Of a stretch of DNA of 48,197 nucleotides, positions 36,338 to 45,606 are shown piece after piece. Source of the stretch: Holosporaceae bacterium (lineage in GTDB: Bacteria > Pseudomonadota > Alphaproteobacteria > UBA3830). The notes beneath the pieces were generated by a model. It did not search any database and was not told the origin of the DNA. It saw only the letters and a list, made by a program, of their open reading frames with translations. Positions within the stretch are counted from its first letter, which is position 1, and each line of letters starts with the position of its first letter. The stretch spans positions 1 through 48,197 of the forward strand of contig JAITQS010000063.1 of assembly GCA_031288795.1 (NCBI GenBank), written 5' to 3'. The translations under genes were made by a program, and so were the position numbers.

Positions 36338-36886
36338 ATGCTTATGGAAAATTTAAGAAAAAAAATGAGCGCTAGTTTCGACAATATGCTGAAGGACTTT
36401 GGCGGACTCAGAACCGGTCGTGCTTCCGCCACAATCCTTGACAATATAATGGTCGAAGCCTATGGCGGTATGGTCCCGATACAGCAGGTGGGTACCGTAA
36501 GCGTGCCGGAAGCGCGTCTCATCACAGTACAGGTGTGGGATATATCCCTCCTGAAACCAACGGAAGTCGCCATTCGAAATTCTCCGGTTGGCCTGAGTCC
36601 GGTCGTTGACGGCCAGCTCATACGTATCGCCATTCCAGATCTCAGCGAAGAGCGCCGAAAAGAAATCTGCCGGCTCGCCGGAAAATACGCCGAGCAAACG
36701 CGAGTCGCCGTTCGCAACGTCAGACGAGAAGGCATGGACGATATTAAAAAACAAGAAAAAAATAAAGAAATCAGCGAAGATGCCCATAAAAAATTGGCCG
36801 ACGAAATACAAAAATTAACAGATGAATTTATAAAAAAAGTGGATGCATCTCTGGCTCTTAAAGAAAAAGAAATAATGAAAGTATAG
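36338..36886 (+). CDS. frr: Ribosome recycling factor
   Basis: RRF splits post-termination ribosomes together with EF-G. The 182-residue protein shows the family motifs LRTGRASATILDNIMVEAYG, LTVQ-like LITVQVWDISLLKPTEVAI, and RRKEICRLAGKYAEQTRVAV followed by the coiled helical tail. GGAG precedes the ATG. It ends 1 nt before the uppS start. Confidence 0.97.
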   Translation: MLMENLRKKMSASFDNMLKDFGGLRTGRASATILDNIMVEAYGGMVPIQQVGTVSVPEARLITVQVWDISLLKPTEVAIRNSPVGLSPVVDGQLIRIAIPDLSEERRKEICRLAGKYAEQTRVAVRNVRREGMDDIKKQEKNKEISEDAHKKLADEIQKLTDEFIKKVDASLALKEKEIMKV

Positions 36887-36887
36887 T

Positions 36888-37694
36888 ATGACAGGAGTTC
36901 CCGCAGAACTTGCCGTGGCAAAAAAAAATTCGCATCACCAATGTGATGCTGATCCAGAAATTTTCGCGCCATCGCCCTCCGGAGATAAAAAATACGAAGA
37001 CCCAAAAGAATTGCGGCATCTGGCTTTTATTTTGGATGGAAATCGCCGCTGGGCCAAAGCTCGAAATCTGTTGCCGGTGTTCGGACATCGCAAAGGCTAT
37101 GAGAACGCCAAAAAAATCATATCCTCCATCGCGAAATATGGAGTAAAATATATCACCTACTACATATTTTCCCAGGAAAATTGGAAGAGGTCTGGAGAAG
37201 AAGTGAAATTCCTTATGGATCTTCTGCGGGAATTATTCTATTCCTCCAGTTCTTTTTTTCACAAAAACAATGCGCGATTGCTGACCATTGGAAATCTAAA
37301 AGATCTTCCGGAAGACATTCAACAGAGCATAGCATTCCTGGAAAATGAGACAAAATCCAACGATGGCATTACGCTGATCATGGCCATCAGCTACTCGGGA
37401 CGGGATGAAATTCTGCGGGCCGTAAAAAAAATCGCCCAGGACGCCATGGCCCAAAAAATTAACTTGAATACGCTGACCGAGGACGATTTTTCCCAATACA
37501 TGGATACTAAAAACATCCCCTACCCAGATGCAATAATTCGGACAAGCGAGCAGCGCATCAGCAATTTTCTTCTGTGGCAGTGCGCCTACTCGGAAATATT
37601 TTTTGTGGATAAATTTTGGCCGGATTTTTCTGAAGAAGATTTAGAAAATATTGCGAACGAATTTTTCCGGAGGAAAAGACGATATGGCAGGTAA
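36888..37694 (+). CDS. uppS: Undecaprenyl diphosphate synthase (isoprenyl transferase)
   Basis: UppS condenses farnesyl diphosphate with isopentenyl diphosphates to make the C55 lipid carrier for peptidoglycan and LPS. The catalytic segment HLAFILDGNRRWAKARN (Asp50) and the later RTSEQRISNFLLWQCAYSE and the end EDLENIANEFFRRKRRYG are present. The N-terminus extends about 30 residues beyond the usual start, with no downstream ATG before the active site, so the extension is probably real or a nonstandard start is used. The 3' end overlaps cdsA by 11 nt. Confidence 0.95.
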   Translation: MTGVPAELAVAKKNSHHQCDADPEIFAPSPSGDKKYEDPKELRHLAFILDGNRRWAKARNLLPVFGHRKGYENAKKIISSIAKYGVKYITYYIFSQENWKRSGEEVKFLMDLLRELFYSSSSFFHKNNARLLTIGNLKDLPEDIQQSIAFLENETKSNDGITLIMAISYSGRDEILRAVKKIAQDAMAQKINLNTLTEDDFSQYMDTKNIPYPDAIIRTSEQRISNFLLWQCAYSEIFFVDKFWPDFSEEDLENIANEFFRRKRRYGR

Positions 37695-38400
37695 TAATGG
37701 TGTTGCTGGAGTTATGGTGAAAAAAGAAAAAGAAATTTCCAATTGTAGTCCGAAAAAAGAGCTTATGCGGCGTCTTTTTTCCTCTATTTTATTTATTCCG
37801 GTGATTGCCATTGTGTGTTTTGTGCCCTATGGCGTTTTGTGTGGCCTGAGTTTGGTTGTTTTGGGAGCCATTATTCGGGAAATATTTTCCACGAAGATCA
37901 AAGGGAAATACGGCCTTAGGATTATGGTCGGCGTCGTATGTCTGGGCGGCATATGCGGATTTACCTACTGCCGCAAGGTTTTGGGTATCAGCGCCTGTAT
38001 ATTTCTTATCTGCGCCTCCAGTTTCACGGACATTGGCGCCTATTGTTTCGGTAAAGCGATCGGTGGACCGAAATTATGTCCGAAAGTGAGTCCCAATAAG
38101 ACTTGGGCCGGGCTCTGGGGCGGAATTATTTTGGCCAATATTGCCTGCTATTGCCTTCGAAATTTATTTTTTGCGCTCCCGAAAACATCGGAAAGATTCG
38201 TTGATTTGTATAGCTTACCTCTACTTCAATACGTGATAATTTCATCGGTGGTGGGAGATTTGCTGGAATCTTTTTTCAAAAGAAAAATAGGCGTAAAAGA
38301 TATGGGAAGCACATTTCCCGGCCACGGCGGCTTCTTGGATAGATTGGATAGTCTGGTTGTGGCGTCAATAGCTCTTGCTCTGAAAGTGGCTTTTTTTTGA
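37684..38400 (+). CDS. cdsA: Phosphatidate cytidylyltransferase
   Basis: CdsA makes CDP-diacylglycerol, the precursor of the membrane phospholipids. The 238-residue protein is mostly membrane spans and ends with the family signature (GVKDMGSTFPGHGGFLDRLDS). The ATG at 37684 has GGAGG upstream and overlaps the uppS stop; an in-frame start at 37651 would lie deeper inside uppS. In many Alphaproteobacteria dxr follows, but here rseP begins 19 nt after the cdsA stop. Confidence 0.95.
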   Translation: MAGNNGVAGVMVKKEKEISNCSPKKELMRRLFSSILFIPVIAIVCFVPYGVLCGLSLVVLGAIIREIFSTKIKGKYGLRIMVGVVCLGGICGFTYCRKVLGISACIFLICASSFTDIGAYCFGKAIGGPKLCPKVSPNKTWAGLWGGIILANIACYCLRNLFFALPKTSERFVDLYSLPLLQYVIISSVVGDLLESFFKRKIGVKDMGSTFPGHGGFLDRLDSLVVASIALALKVAFF

Positions 38401-38418
38401 TTTTGTGGAGTTTTTTCT

Positions 38419-39552
38419 ATGGATTATCTTTACTATTTGGTTGCATTTTTTGTGATCGTCAACGTAATAGTGTTTGTGCATGAGTTGGGACACTATCTGG
38501 CAGCCAGAAAAGTCGGCGTACAGGTAACGACTTTCTCCCTCGGAATGGGACCGGAAATATTTGGCTTTAATGATAAAAATGGCACTCGCTGGTGCTTCTC
38601 GCTGCTGCCCATAGGTGGATACGTGATGATGCTGGGAGACGCCGATGCTTCCTCCACCACTGAGGACATAGAATCTCTAAAAGAGCTCAGCGAAGAAGAA
38701 AAACAAAAATCAATAATATGTAAAAGCAATTGGGAAAAAATACTGATTTCCTTCGGTGGTCCTTTTTTCAATTATCTCTATGCCTTTGTGGTGCTGGTCA
38801 TAATGGGCATGTCCTGCGGCATCCCCCGGTATATGCCCGTTATCGGCGAAGTAATGAAGGATACCCCGGCAGAAACAGCCGGATTGGCCGTCGGCGATAA
38901 AATTATCTCGGTGAATGGCCAAAAAGTCGAAAAATTTCGGGATGTGCTGGTGAGCATAGCTAACAGTGACAAACCCGAGGTTATCTTTGAAATAGATCGC
39001 AACGGTCAGCCCGTGATTATTGGGGTGACTCCTAAGGTCATGGAAAAAAAATCGGGGAGAAGAAGGACAAGAAAAACTAAAATCGTCGGTATAAAACCCG
39101 GAGAAGCGGTTTTGGAGCGAGCTTCTATTTTTCAATCGCTGAAAAACGCCGCTAAAGAGTGCATCTCGTCTACGCAGGAAATGTTTGTTATGTTTTCTCG
39201 TCTGTTTTCCGGAAAAAAATCACTGGATGATTTTGGCGGCGTTGTGCACATGGCGTCGGTGGCCGGAGACATGGCTAAAGCCGGGAATTTCGCCATTTTA
39301 ATATTTTTTACGGTAACGTTATCGCTAAATCTGGGCTTCATCAATTTATTGCCAATTCCAGTTTTAGACGGTGGTAGAATATTCATCTGTTTCATCGAGC
39401 AAATAACTAGGCGAAAGTTAAACGAAAAATTGCAGCTATATGTGATGATTGCATGCGCACTCTTGCTAATATTGCTTATGTCAGCTACAACGATAAATGA
39501 TATATTGAAAATCGAAGCCGTTGATAAATTTGTGTCTAGAGTATTGGAGTAG
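38419..39552 (+). CDS. rseP: Site-2 protease RseP
   Basis: RseP is an intramembrane zinc protease that cleaves anti-sigma factors and signal-peptide remnants. The HELGH motif is at residues 21-25 within the first span. A single PDZ domain follows the second span (VGDKIISVNGQKVEKFRDVL), and the third ligand region is NLLPIPVLDGGRIF. The 377 residues and the one visible PDZ domain fit the usual alphaproteobacterial type. It lies immediately before bamA, which is the standard order. Confidence 0.96.
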   Translation: MDYLYYLVAFFVIVNVIVFVHELGHYLAARKVGVQVTTFSLGMGPEIFGFNDKNGTRWCFSLLPIGGYVMMLGDADASSTTEDIESLKELSEEEKQKSIICKSNWEKILISFGGPFFNYLYAFVVLVIMGMSCGIPRYMPVIGEVMKDTPAETAGLAVGDKIISVNGQKVEKFRDVLVSIANSDKPEVIFEIDRNGQPVIIGVTPKVMEKKSGRRRTRKTKIVGIKPGEAVLERASIFQSLKNAAKECISSTQEMFVMFSRLFSGKKSLDDFGGVVHMASVAGDMAKAGNFAILIFFTVTLSLNLGFINLLPIPVLDGGRIFICFIEQITRRKLNEKLQLYVMIACALLLILLMSATTINDILKIEAVDKFVSRVLE

Positions 39553-39560
39553 TTTGTAAA

Positions 39561-41834
39561 ATGAAAAAAATAGTAGTCTTGGCCAGCAGTTTGGTTTTTG
39601 CTAGCGTATCTGCTTATGTCGTTGATCAGATAGTGTTTGAAGGGTTAGATAGGGTGGAAGAGGGGGCCCTATACGACTGCTTGAGCATAAAGCCAGGTAA
39701 AAATTTCAACGACGACGACGTCGATACAACTCTCAAAGCATTGTTTAGAAAAGGATTTTTTTCAGATGTGAAATTATTGCGTAGGAAACAAAAACTCGTC
39801 GTTCAATGTGTGGAAAAACCAATGGTTGATAGGGTTGCGTTCGAAGGTAATGAAGTTGCCAGCGATGATGCACTGAAAACCATCGTGGGCAATCGCATCG
39901 GCGAGGGACGGTTGTTCAGTCTTCATCTCATAAAGGATATTCTGGCAGATTTGCAAATAATGTATCGGGCGTTAGGTTTTTATTCGGTCATCGTGGTGCC
40001 CAAGCTCATAAGGCATCCGGGGAACAAGGTAGATGTGGTGTTTGAAATAAAAGAGGGCTCCAAAACCACCGTAAAAAAAATTATTTTCATTGGTAACAAA
40101 AGCTTCAGTGATGATGAATTGAAGGACATAATGTCCACGAAAGAGGAGAAAATTTGGAGATTTTGGGATTATGAAAGTCATGTGTTCCGGGAAGATAAAG
40201 TCGAAGTCGATATGGAGGCCATTAGCTCCTTCTATAAAAATCGCGGATATCCGTTTTTCATGATTACGTCCTCCTATGCGGAAATGGATTTTGACAAAAA
40301 GTCTCATCGCTGCACATTTATCATGGAGGAAGGTGATTTGTATCACATTGCCAGCGTATCTCTTTCGTCGGAGGTGCCTAAGGTCGATGCCAAAGAGTTT
40401 GAGCATCTTTTGGCGGTGGAAAAGGGAAGCGTGTATGACGAGCACCTAATCAATGCCAATCGTGACGAAATACGCAGAAAAATCGCTCTGAAAGATAATC
40501 CTTTCATCGATGTAGTGGTAAAAATCGATTTCGATAAAAAGAAAAAATTGGCTTCCATCAGATATAATGTTGTGGAGCGGCTCAAAGTGTTTGTTGAAAG
40601 AATCGACATCGTGGGTAATACACGAACGCTGGACCGAGTCATTCGCCGAGAGTTTTCCGTTCATGAGGGAGATGCCCTGAACGTCTATAAAGTGCAGAGA
40701 ACCATCGAAAAACTTCGGGCCATGGGATATTTCGATGAAGTAGAAATATCCGAGGAAGAAGGATCTATGGCTGACAAAAAAGTTCTGCTAGTGTCCGTAA
40801 AAGAGAAGGAAAGTACCGCACAAATTCGTATGGGACTCAACGTCAGCGACGCCGACGGATTCGGCGGATTCATTGGATTTATGGAGCATAACCTCATGGG
40901 AACCGGACGTGTGCTCTCGGCTGATATATCATGGATGCAGAGATACCGTGGAGGAAAAATTGATCTCTACGACCCTAGATTCATGGATCAAAACTTCGGC
41001 GCCGGTGTCGGAATGGGCGGTAACTCCTACGATAGAAAAAATATAGACCAAAGTATGGTGAAAAATATATACGTTTCCCCCTATGTCAGATATACCTTGG
41101 CGGAAAATTTATACCATACACTTAGATATACATTATCCAGAAATAATAGATCTCACAAAGATAGAGACCAAAATAAAAAAATTCGCAACATAACAAGACT
41201 AATGGAAGAGGAATACGGCAAATACACCTGCGGAGAAATATCTTCAACTTTGACGTACGATAAAACCGATAATTTCTACGATCCCAGAAACGGCTACGAG
41301 CTCTCCATGACGAATTCCTACGCCGGAATAATAGGAAATGTCAGCTACTTCAAAAATGAACTGGGAGCGAAATTCTATAAAGCAATTACCGAAAGAGTTA
41401 CGTTTATAGTTGATGCCAATTTGGGATATTTGAAAGAAATAAAAGGAACCCGGAGCACACATCGCTTCTCGCTGGGAGGAGATGGCATCAGTATGCGGGG
41501 CTTCGATAGCGGTGGCGTCGGTCCCCGCGATAAAGAAGATAATAGCATCGGCGGAACCAAGTACTGGACCGTAAGCCTAATGGCAAAAGCACCGTTGTCT
41601 ACTAAGGAAATTGGCATAGATGGCGTACTGTTCATCGACTTCGGTAGTGCCTGGGGAACAAGACATGCTCACGGTGACGTGCACGACTCCAGCAGCATAA
41701 GATCCTCCGCCGGAGTTGCCATCCAATGGTCGAAGTCGCCGTTGGGAGTTCCTTTGTCGTTTGTCTTTGGCTTTGCCATCAAAAAACAGCCGTTCGATAA
41801 GAAACAAACTTTTACTTTAACTGGAATCATGTGA
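39561..41834 (+). CDS. bamA: Outer-membrane assembly factor BamA
   Basis: BamA folds and inserts outer-membrane proteins. The 757-residue protein has a signal peptide (KIVVLASSLVFASVSAYV), five POTRA-like domains (for example VVDQIVFEGLDRVEEGALY, VDIVGNTRTLDRVIRREF-like) and a C-terminal 16-stranded barrel with the conserved HRFSLGGDGISMRGFDSGG segment (RGF for the usual VRGF). The protein ends TFTLTGIM, without the usual final phenylalanine. GGAG from the rseP end lies 11 nt before the ATG. It overlaps the next gene by one base. Confidence 0.96.
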   Translation: MKKIVVLASSLVFASVSAYVVDQIVFEGLDRVEEGALYDCLSIKPGKNFNDDDVDTTLKALFRKGFFSDVKLLRRKQKLVVQCVEKPMVDRVAFEGNEVASDDALKTIVGNRIGEGRLFSLHLIKDILADLQIMYRALGFYSVIVVPKLIRHPGNKVDVVFEIKEGSKTTVKKIIFIGNKSFSDDELKDIMSTKEEKIWRFWDYESHVFREDKVEVDMEAISSFYKNRGYPFFMITSSYAEMDFDKKSHRCTFIMEEGDLYHIASVSLSSEVPKVDAKEFEHLLAVEKGSVYDEHLINANRDEIRRKIALKDNPFIDVVVKIDFDKKKKLASIRYNVVERLKVFVERIDIVGNTRTLDRVIRREFSVHEGDALNVYKVQRTIEKLRAMGYFDEVEISEEEGSMADKKVLLVSVKEKESTAQIRMGLNVSDADGFGGFIGFMEHNLMGTGRVLSADISWMQRYRGGKIDLYDPRFMDQNFGAGVGMGGNSYDRKNIDQSMVKNIYVSPYVRYTLAENLYHTLRYTLSRNNRSHKDRDQNKKIRNITRLMEEEYGKYTCGEISSTLTYDKTDNFYDPRNGYELSMTNSYAGIIGNVSYFKNELGAKFYKAITERVTFIVDANLGYLKEIKGTRSTHRFSLGGDGISMRGFDSGGVGPRDKEDNSIGGTKYWTVSLMAKAPLSTKEIGIDGVLFIDFGSAWGTRHAHGDVHDSSSIRSSAGVAIQWSKSPLGVPLSFVFGFAIKKQPFDKKQTFTLTGIM

Positions 41835-42400
41835 TGCTGAAAAAATGCTTTTCTTACTTGATTAGCACGGGATTGGTAATTGCCCTGGGTAGCGGTGATG
41901 CAAATGCAAAAAATAAGCAGGAAAGTCGTTCGTCATCTGGGCAAAACGCCGCCGTCATCGAAAAAAAGTTTGTCCTGATCGATCTGAAAAAGGTCGCCTC
42001 CCGCTGTAAGGTCGGAAAAAACATCGAAAAACAAATGATGGATATCAATAATCAGTCGAAAATCCCTCATTTGGAATTGGAAGATAAAATAAAATCCATG
42101 GAGCAGAATAAAAGCTCTGATTTCGACAATAGAAAAATCGAAGAAATGCAACTTATTCTCTATGATATGGTGCGCACCAAGCGTTACCAGATTAATGACG
42201 CCTATAAAAAAGCTATTTCGGAATTGGAAAACGTCATAAAAAGCGTCGTAAAAGCCATTTCCATTCGCGAAGGCATAGGTGTTGTGATAGAGTCGGATGC
42301 CGTTGTGTACGCCAGCGATTGTTGCCGAGATATCACGGAAGATGTAATCAAGGAAGTTGATGCCTGCTGTCAGCACATAAAAGTAGAGATAAAAGAGTAG
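41834..42400 (+). CDS. skp: OmpH/Skp-like periplasmic chaperone
   Basis: Skp-family proteins hold unfolded outer-membrane proteins in the periplasm on the way to BamA. The 188-residue protein has a hydrophobic leader (YLISTGLVIALGSGDANA) and then a beta-strand (KFVLIDLKKVASRCKVGKNI) and long helical arms (LELEDKIKSMEQNK, QLILYDMVRTKRYQINDAYK), ending in a strand region (GIGVVIESDAVVYAS). Its position between bamA and lpxD is diagnostic. It starts at an ATG overlapping the bamA stop (TGATG), or at a GTG 3 nt earlier. Confidence 0.85.
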   Translation: MLKKCFSYLISTGLVIALGSGDANAKNKQESRSSSGQNAAVIEKKFVLIDLKKVASRCKVGKNIEKQMMDINNQSKIPHLELEDKIKSMEQNKSSDFDNRKIEEMQLILYDMVRTKRYQINDAYKKAISELENVIKSVVKAISIREGIGVVIESDAVVYASDCCRDITEDVIKEVDACCQHIKVEIKE

Positions 42401-42410
42401 GGTATTGGTT

Positions 42411-43427
42411 ATGATAGATAAAAATTTTTTTGGAAATATAAAACATGTGATGCTTTCCGAATTGGCCGTCATTGGAGGCTTTACAAAAGTGGGAAACGCA
42501 GATTTTTCCATAACGGGAGTCGCTACTCTCGCCAAAGCCGAAGCCGGGAATCTGTCTTTTTTTTCCGGTAGAAAATACCTAGATGATCTGAAAAATACCC
42601 AAGCCGGCGCGGTGATATTGGCAGAAGCTAATCTCAGGGATCTGCCGGAAAATGTCGTGGGACTCGTGGCTTCGAATGTTATGATTGGCTATGCCAAAGC
42701 TCTGGATGTGCTATATCCGCCGGTGCCGCATTTGCATCACATCTGCAGTACCGCAAAGATTCACGAAACGGCAAAAATCGGAGTCGACTGCTACATCGGT
42801 GACAATGTTTTCATCGGTGAAAATGTTGAAATAGAAGACAATGTTTTCATCGGTCGAAATACGGTAATCGAGGATAACTGCAAAATTGGTTCCGGCAGTA
42901 ATATCCGCAACAACGTTGTTATTTCCCATAGCATAATCGGCAAGGACGCCCGCATCAATTCCGGAGCGGTGATAGGTGAGTCTGGATTTGGAATTTTGCC
43001 AACCGGTTCTGGCATGGTCTACCTAAAGCAATTGGGACGAGTTATTATGGGAGATCGCGTAAGAATCGGCGCCAATACCACCATCGACCGGGGCAGCATA
43101 GACGATACCATTATAGGCAACGACACCATCATCGACAATCTGGTACAATTGGGACACAACGTCCAAATCGGCGAGAGATCCATATTGGTTGCTCAGGTGG
43201 GCATCGCCGGCAGCACCAGGGTAGGAAACAACGTCGTACTGGCAGGACAGGTGGGCGTCGTCGGCCATATCGAAATCGGAGACGGCGCTATGGCCGCTGC
43301 CAAAAGCGGTATCGCCGCCAGTGTCGAACCCGGACAAGTGGTGGGAGGAATTCCGGCATTGGACGCAGATCTCTGGAAAAGACAAGTGGCCTTTCTCAAA
43401 ACATCAGTTACGAAGAAAAAAAATTAA
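42411..43427 (+). CDS. lpxD: UDP-3-O-acylglucosamine N-acyltransferase LpxD
   Basis: LpxD adds the second hydroxyacyl chain in lipid A synthesis using acyl-ACP. The 338-residue protein has an N-terminal UDP-GlcNAc-binding domain (GNLSFFSGRKYLDDLKNTQA) and a left-handed beta-helix of hexapeptide repeats (KIGVDCYIGDNVFIGENVEI and more). The catalytic His lies in DNLVQLGHNVQIGE. The ATG at 42411 is chosen; an upstream TTG at 42405 adds two residues. Confidence 0.96.
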   Translation: MIDKNFFGNIKHVMLSELAVIGGFTKVGNADFSITGVATLAKAEAGNLSFFSGRKYLDDLKNTQAGAVILAEANLRDLPENVVGLVASNVMIGYAKALDVLYPPVPHLHHICSTAKIHETAKIGVDCYIGDNVFIGENVEIEDNVFIGRNTVIEDNCKIGSGSNIRNNVVISHSIIGKDARINSGAVIGESGFGILPTGSGMVYLKQLGRVIMGDRVRIGANTTIDRGSIDDTIIGNDTIIDNLVQLGHNVQIGERSILVAQVGIAGSTRVGNNVVLAGQVGVVGHIEIGDGAMAAAKSGIAASVEPGQVVGGIPALDADLWKRQVAFLKTSVTKKKN

Positions 43428-43446
43428 GTGATTCAGGAGTATGTAA

Positions 43447-43914
43447 ATGAATTCCGAAGACTCATCTAACCTCACTCTTAACGTGAACGAAATAAAAAAA
43501 TATCTACCACATCGGTATCCGATGCTGATGATCGACCGTATAGAAAAATTGCGGCCAGGAGAAGGAGCCGTCGGCATAAAAAATGTTACCGTAAATGAGC
43601 CGTTTTTCGCGGGACATTTTCCGGAGAAGCCAATAATGCCAGGAGTTTTCATCGTGGAAGCTATGGGACAAACGGCGGGAATCGTGGTGGCCAAAAGCAT
43701 GAACCTGTCCCAAAATGGATTGGTGTATTTCATGGCCATGGATAACGTTAAATTTAGAAAACTTGTGGAACCGGGCGACGTCCTGCAGCTGCAAGTTCAA
43801 AAAGAAAGAAACCGCGATAACGTTTGGCGCTTCAGAGGAAAAGCTTTTGTCAATGATACATTGGTGGCGGAAGCGGTTTTTACGGCGATGATCGTAATAC
43901 CAGAAGAAAAATAA
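43447..43914 (+). CDS. fabZ: 3-hydroxyacyl-ACP dehydratase FabZ
   Basis: FabZ dehydrates 3-hydroxyacyl-ACP in fatty-acid elongation, competing with LpxA and LpxD for hydroxyacyl-ACP. The 155-residue hotdog-fold protein has LPHRYPMLMIDRI, the catalytic segment FAGHFPEKPIMPGVFIVEAM (His and Glu) and VKFRKLVEPGDVL. AGGAG precedes the ATG. It sits between lpxD and lpxA, the conserved arrangement that balances fatty acid and lipid A synthesis. Confidence 0.97.
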   Translation: MNSEDSSNLTLNVNEIKKYLPHRYPMLMIDRIEKLRPGEGAVGIKNVTVNEPFFAGHFPEKPIMPGVFIVEAMGQTAGIVVAKSMNLSQNGLVYFMAMDNVKFRKLVEPGDVLQLQVQKERNRDNVWRFRGKAFVNDTLVAEAVFTAMIVIPEEK

Positions 43915-43937
43915 AATCACTTCTGGAGGAGGTACTC

Positions 43938-44744
43938 TTGATACATGAAACAGCCATAATTTCTCCCAATGCTCGGATTGGAGAAAATGTGAAAATTGGT
44001 CCCTATTCCCTAATAGAAGATAATGTTGAATTGAAAAATAACGTGGAAATAATGTCCCACGTCTGCATAAGAGGTTACACGGTGATCGGAGAGGAAACGC
44101 GGATCTTTCCATTTGCCACTCTGGGTTATGCACCGCAGGATCTGAAATTTAAAGGCGAGAAATCTCGTTTAATCATCGGAAAAAATAACCTCATTCGGGA
44201 ATACGTTACCATGCATCCGGGAACAGAGGGGGGACGCATGGAAACCACCATCGGAGACAGCAATTTATTTATGATAGGAGTGCATATTGCCCACGATTGC
44301 GTTATCGGTAACCATGTCGTCATGGGAAATAACGCCACTCTCGGCGGACATGTTGTCATCGATGATAATGTTATAATCGGAGGACTTTCGGCATTGCATC
44401 AGTTTGTGAAAGTCGGCTGTGGAGCCATAATCGGAGGAATGTCCGGTGTGGAAAGAGATGTTATTCCCTACGGCGCCGTAAAAGGAGAGCGCGCATATCT
44501 GTCCGGCATTAATCTGGTCGGACTTCGCCGAGCAAATGTCTGCAACAACGAAATACATGCGGTGCAAAAGGCTTGTGATATCCTATTCTCCAATGATAAT
44601 ATACTGGTGGATAATCTGGAACTGGTGGAACATATGTATCCCCGCGAACGCTGCGTTCAGGAAATCGTAAAATTCATGAGACAAAAAACAAGCCGCTCGT
44701 TTTGTAAACCAATGGATGCCTATGAGCATAAAAAAAAATCATGA
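43938..44744 (+). CDS. lpxA: UDP-N-acetylglucosamine acyltransferase LpxA
   Basis: LpxA starts lipid A synthesis by acylating UDP-GlcNAc with 3-hydroxyacyl-ACP. The 268-residue protein is a hexapeptide beta-helix (ETAIISPNARIGENVKIGPY, HVVMGNNATLGGHVVIDDNV) with the catalytic His in GVHIAHDCVIGNHV and a C-terminal helical part (RERCVQEIVKFMRQKTSR). The start is TTG with GGAGG six nt upstream, and the first residues match the family. Its end overlaps the lpxI start. Confidence 0.96.
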   Translation: MIHETAIISPNARIGENVKIGPYSLIEDNVELKNNVEIMSHVCIRGYTVIGEETRIFPFATLGYAPQDLKFKGEKSRLIIGKNNLIREYVTMHPGTEGGRMETTIGDSNLFMIGVHIAHDCVIGNHVVMGNNATLGGHVVIDDNVIIGGLSALHQFVKVGCGAIIGGMSGVERDVIPYGAVKGERAYLSGINLVGLRRANVCNNEIHAVQKACDILFSNDNILVDNLELVEHMYPRERCVQEIVKFMRQKTSRSFCKPMDAYEHKKKS

Positions 44745-45606
44745 CGGACGCGTATGCATAATTTGCGGTGGCGGACGCTATCCGCGACTGGTGGCTCAGG
44801 CCTGCAGCACCAAAGGCATAGACTTCTGCCTGCTCTTTCTGAAAAGCGGTTCCACTAATTCTAAGAGACTGTTGCCTAACGAATTTTCCAATTTTGACGT
44901 GCCGTCTTTGGCCATCGGCTTTGGAGAAATAGCAAAAGCACTGGATTTTTTTCATTGCAATGGTGTTAGCGAAATTATTTTTGCCGGTGATGTTGAACGT
45001 CCGAATTTTCACGAAATTTCACTGGATAAAAAGGGGTTATCCTGGCTTTTGCAGCTGGGAACGGCAATTTTTTCCGGCGATGATGCTTTGCTGAAAAAAT
45101 TATCTGATCTGCTGGAGGCGGAGGGATTTAAAGTGCGCGCCGGCACGGATCTACTGGACGATATTTTCGTGCCAAATGAAGTTCTCAGCAAGTGTCATCC
45201 GAGCGAGTCTGACTCCGCGGACATCAATCTGGGATTGGAGGCCGCCGCCGCCATAGGTAACCTGGACATCGGCCAGGCAGTAGTTGTCGCAGACGGCCTA
45301 ATTCTCGGCATCGAGTGTCTAGAGGGCACGGACGCTCTAATCGAAAGATGCGCTTTCCTGAGAAAAACCGAAACCGGCGGAATTCTCGTGAAGGCGTCTA
45401 AACCGCAGCAGGATTATCGGCTGGATCTGCCCACCATCGGCCCCAAAACCATCGATATACTGAGTCGTTACCGTTTTTCCGGAGTCGCTGTGGAGGCCGG
45501 AAAATGCATTGTCATTGATAAAAAAACCGTGATCGAACAAATCAATAGCTGTTCGATGTTTTTCTGCGGATGCCTCACTAGAATTAATAAAATTTCCCAT
45601 GAGTAA
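44716..45606 (+). CDS. lpxI: UDP-2,3-diacylglucosamine pyrophosphatase LpxI
   Basis: LpxI hydrolyses UDP-2,3-diacylglucosamine to lipid X and replaces LpxH in Alphaproteobacteria. The 296-residue protein has an N-terminal domain with CGGGRYPRLVAQA, the region IIFAGDVERPNF, and a C-terminal domain with NLDIGQAVVVADGLILGIEC, EGTDALIERC and RLDLPTIGPKTIDIL. Start at 44716 or 44722. A stretch at 44870-44886 (GAGACTGTTGCCTAACG) resembles an end of the interspersed element and encodes part of KRLLPN, where the protein seems a few residues longer than the relatives I recall. It overlaps lpxA and lpxB. Confidence 0.93.
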   Translation: MPMSIKKNHDGRVCIICGGGRYPRLVAQACSTKGIDFCLLFLKSGSTNSKRLLPNEFSNFDVPSLAIGFGEIAKALDFFHCNGVSEIIFAGDVERPNFHEISLDKKGLSWLLQLGTAIFSGDDALLKKLSDLLEAEGFKVRAGTDLLDDIFVPNEVLSKCHPSESDSADINLGLEAAAAIGNLDIGQAVVVADGLILGIECLEGTDALIERCAFLRKTETGGILVKASKPQQDYRLDLPTIGPKTIDILSRYRFSGVAVEAGKCIVIDKKTVIEQINSCSMFFCGCLTRINKISHE

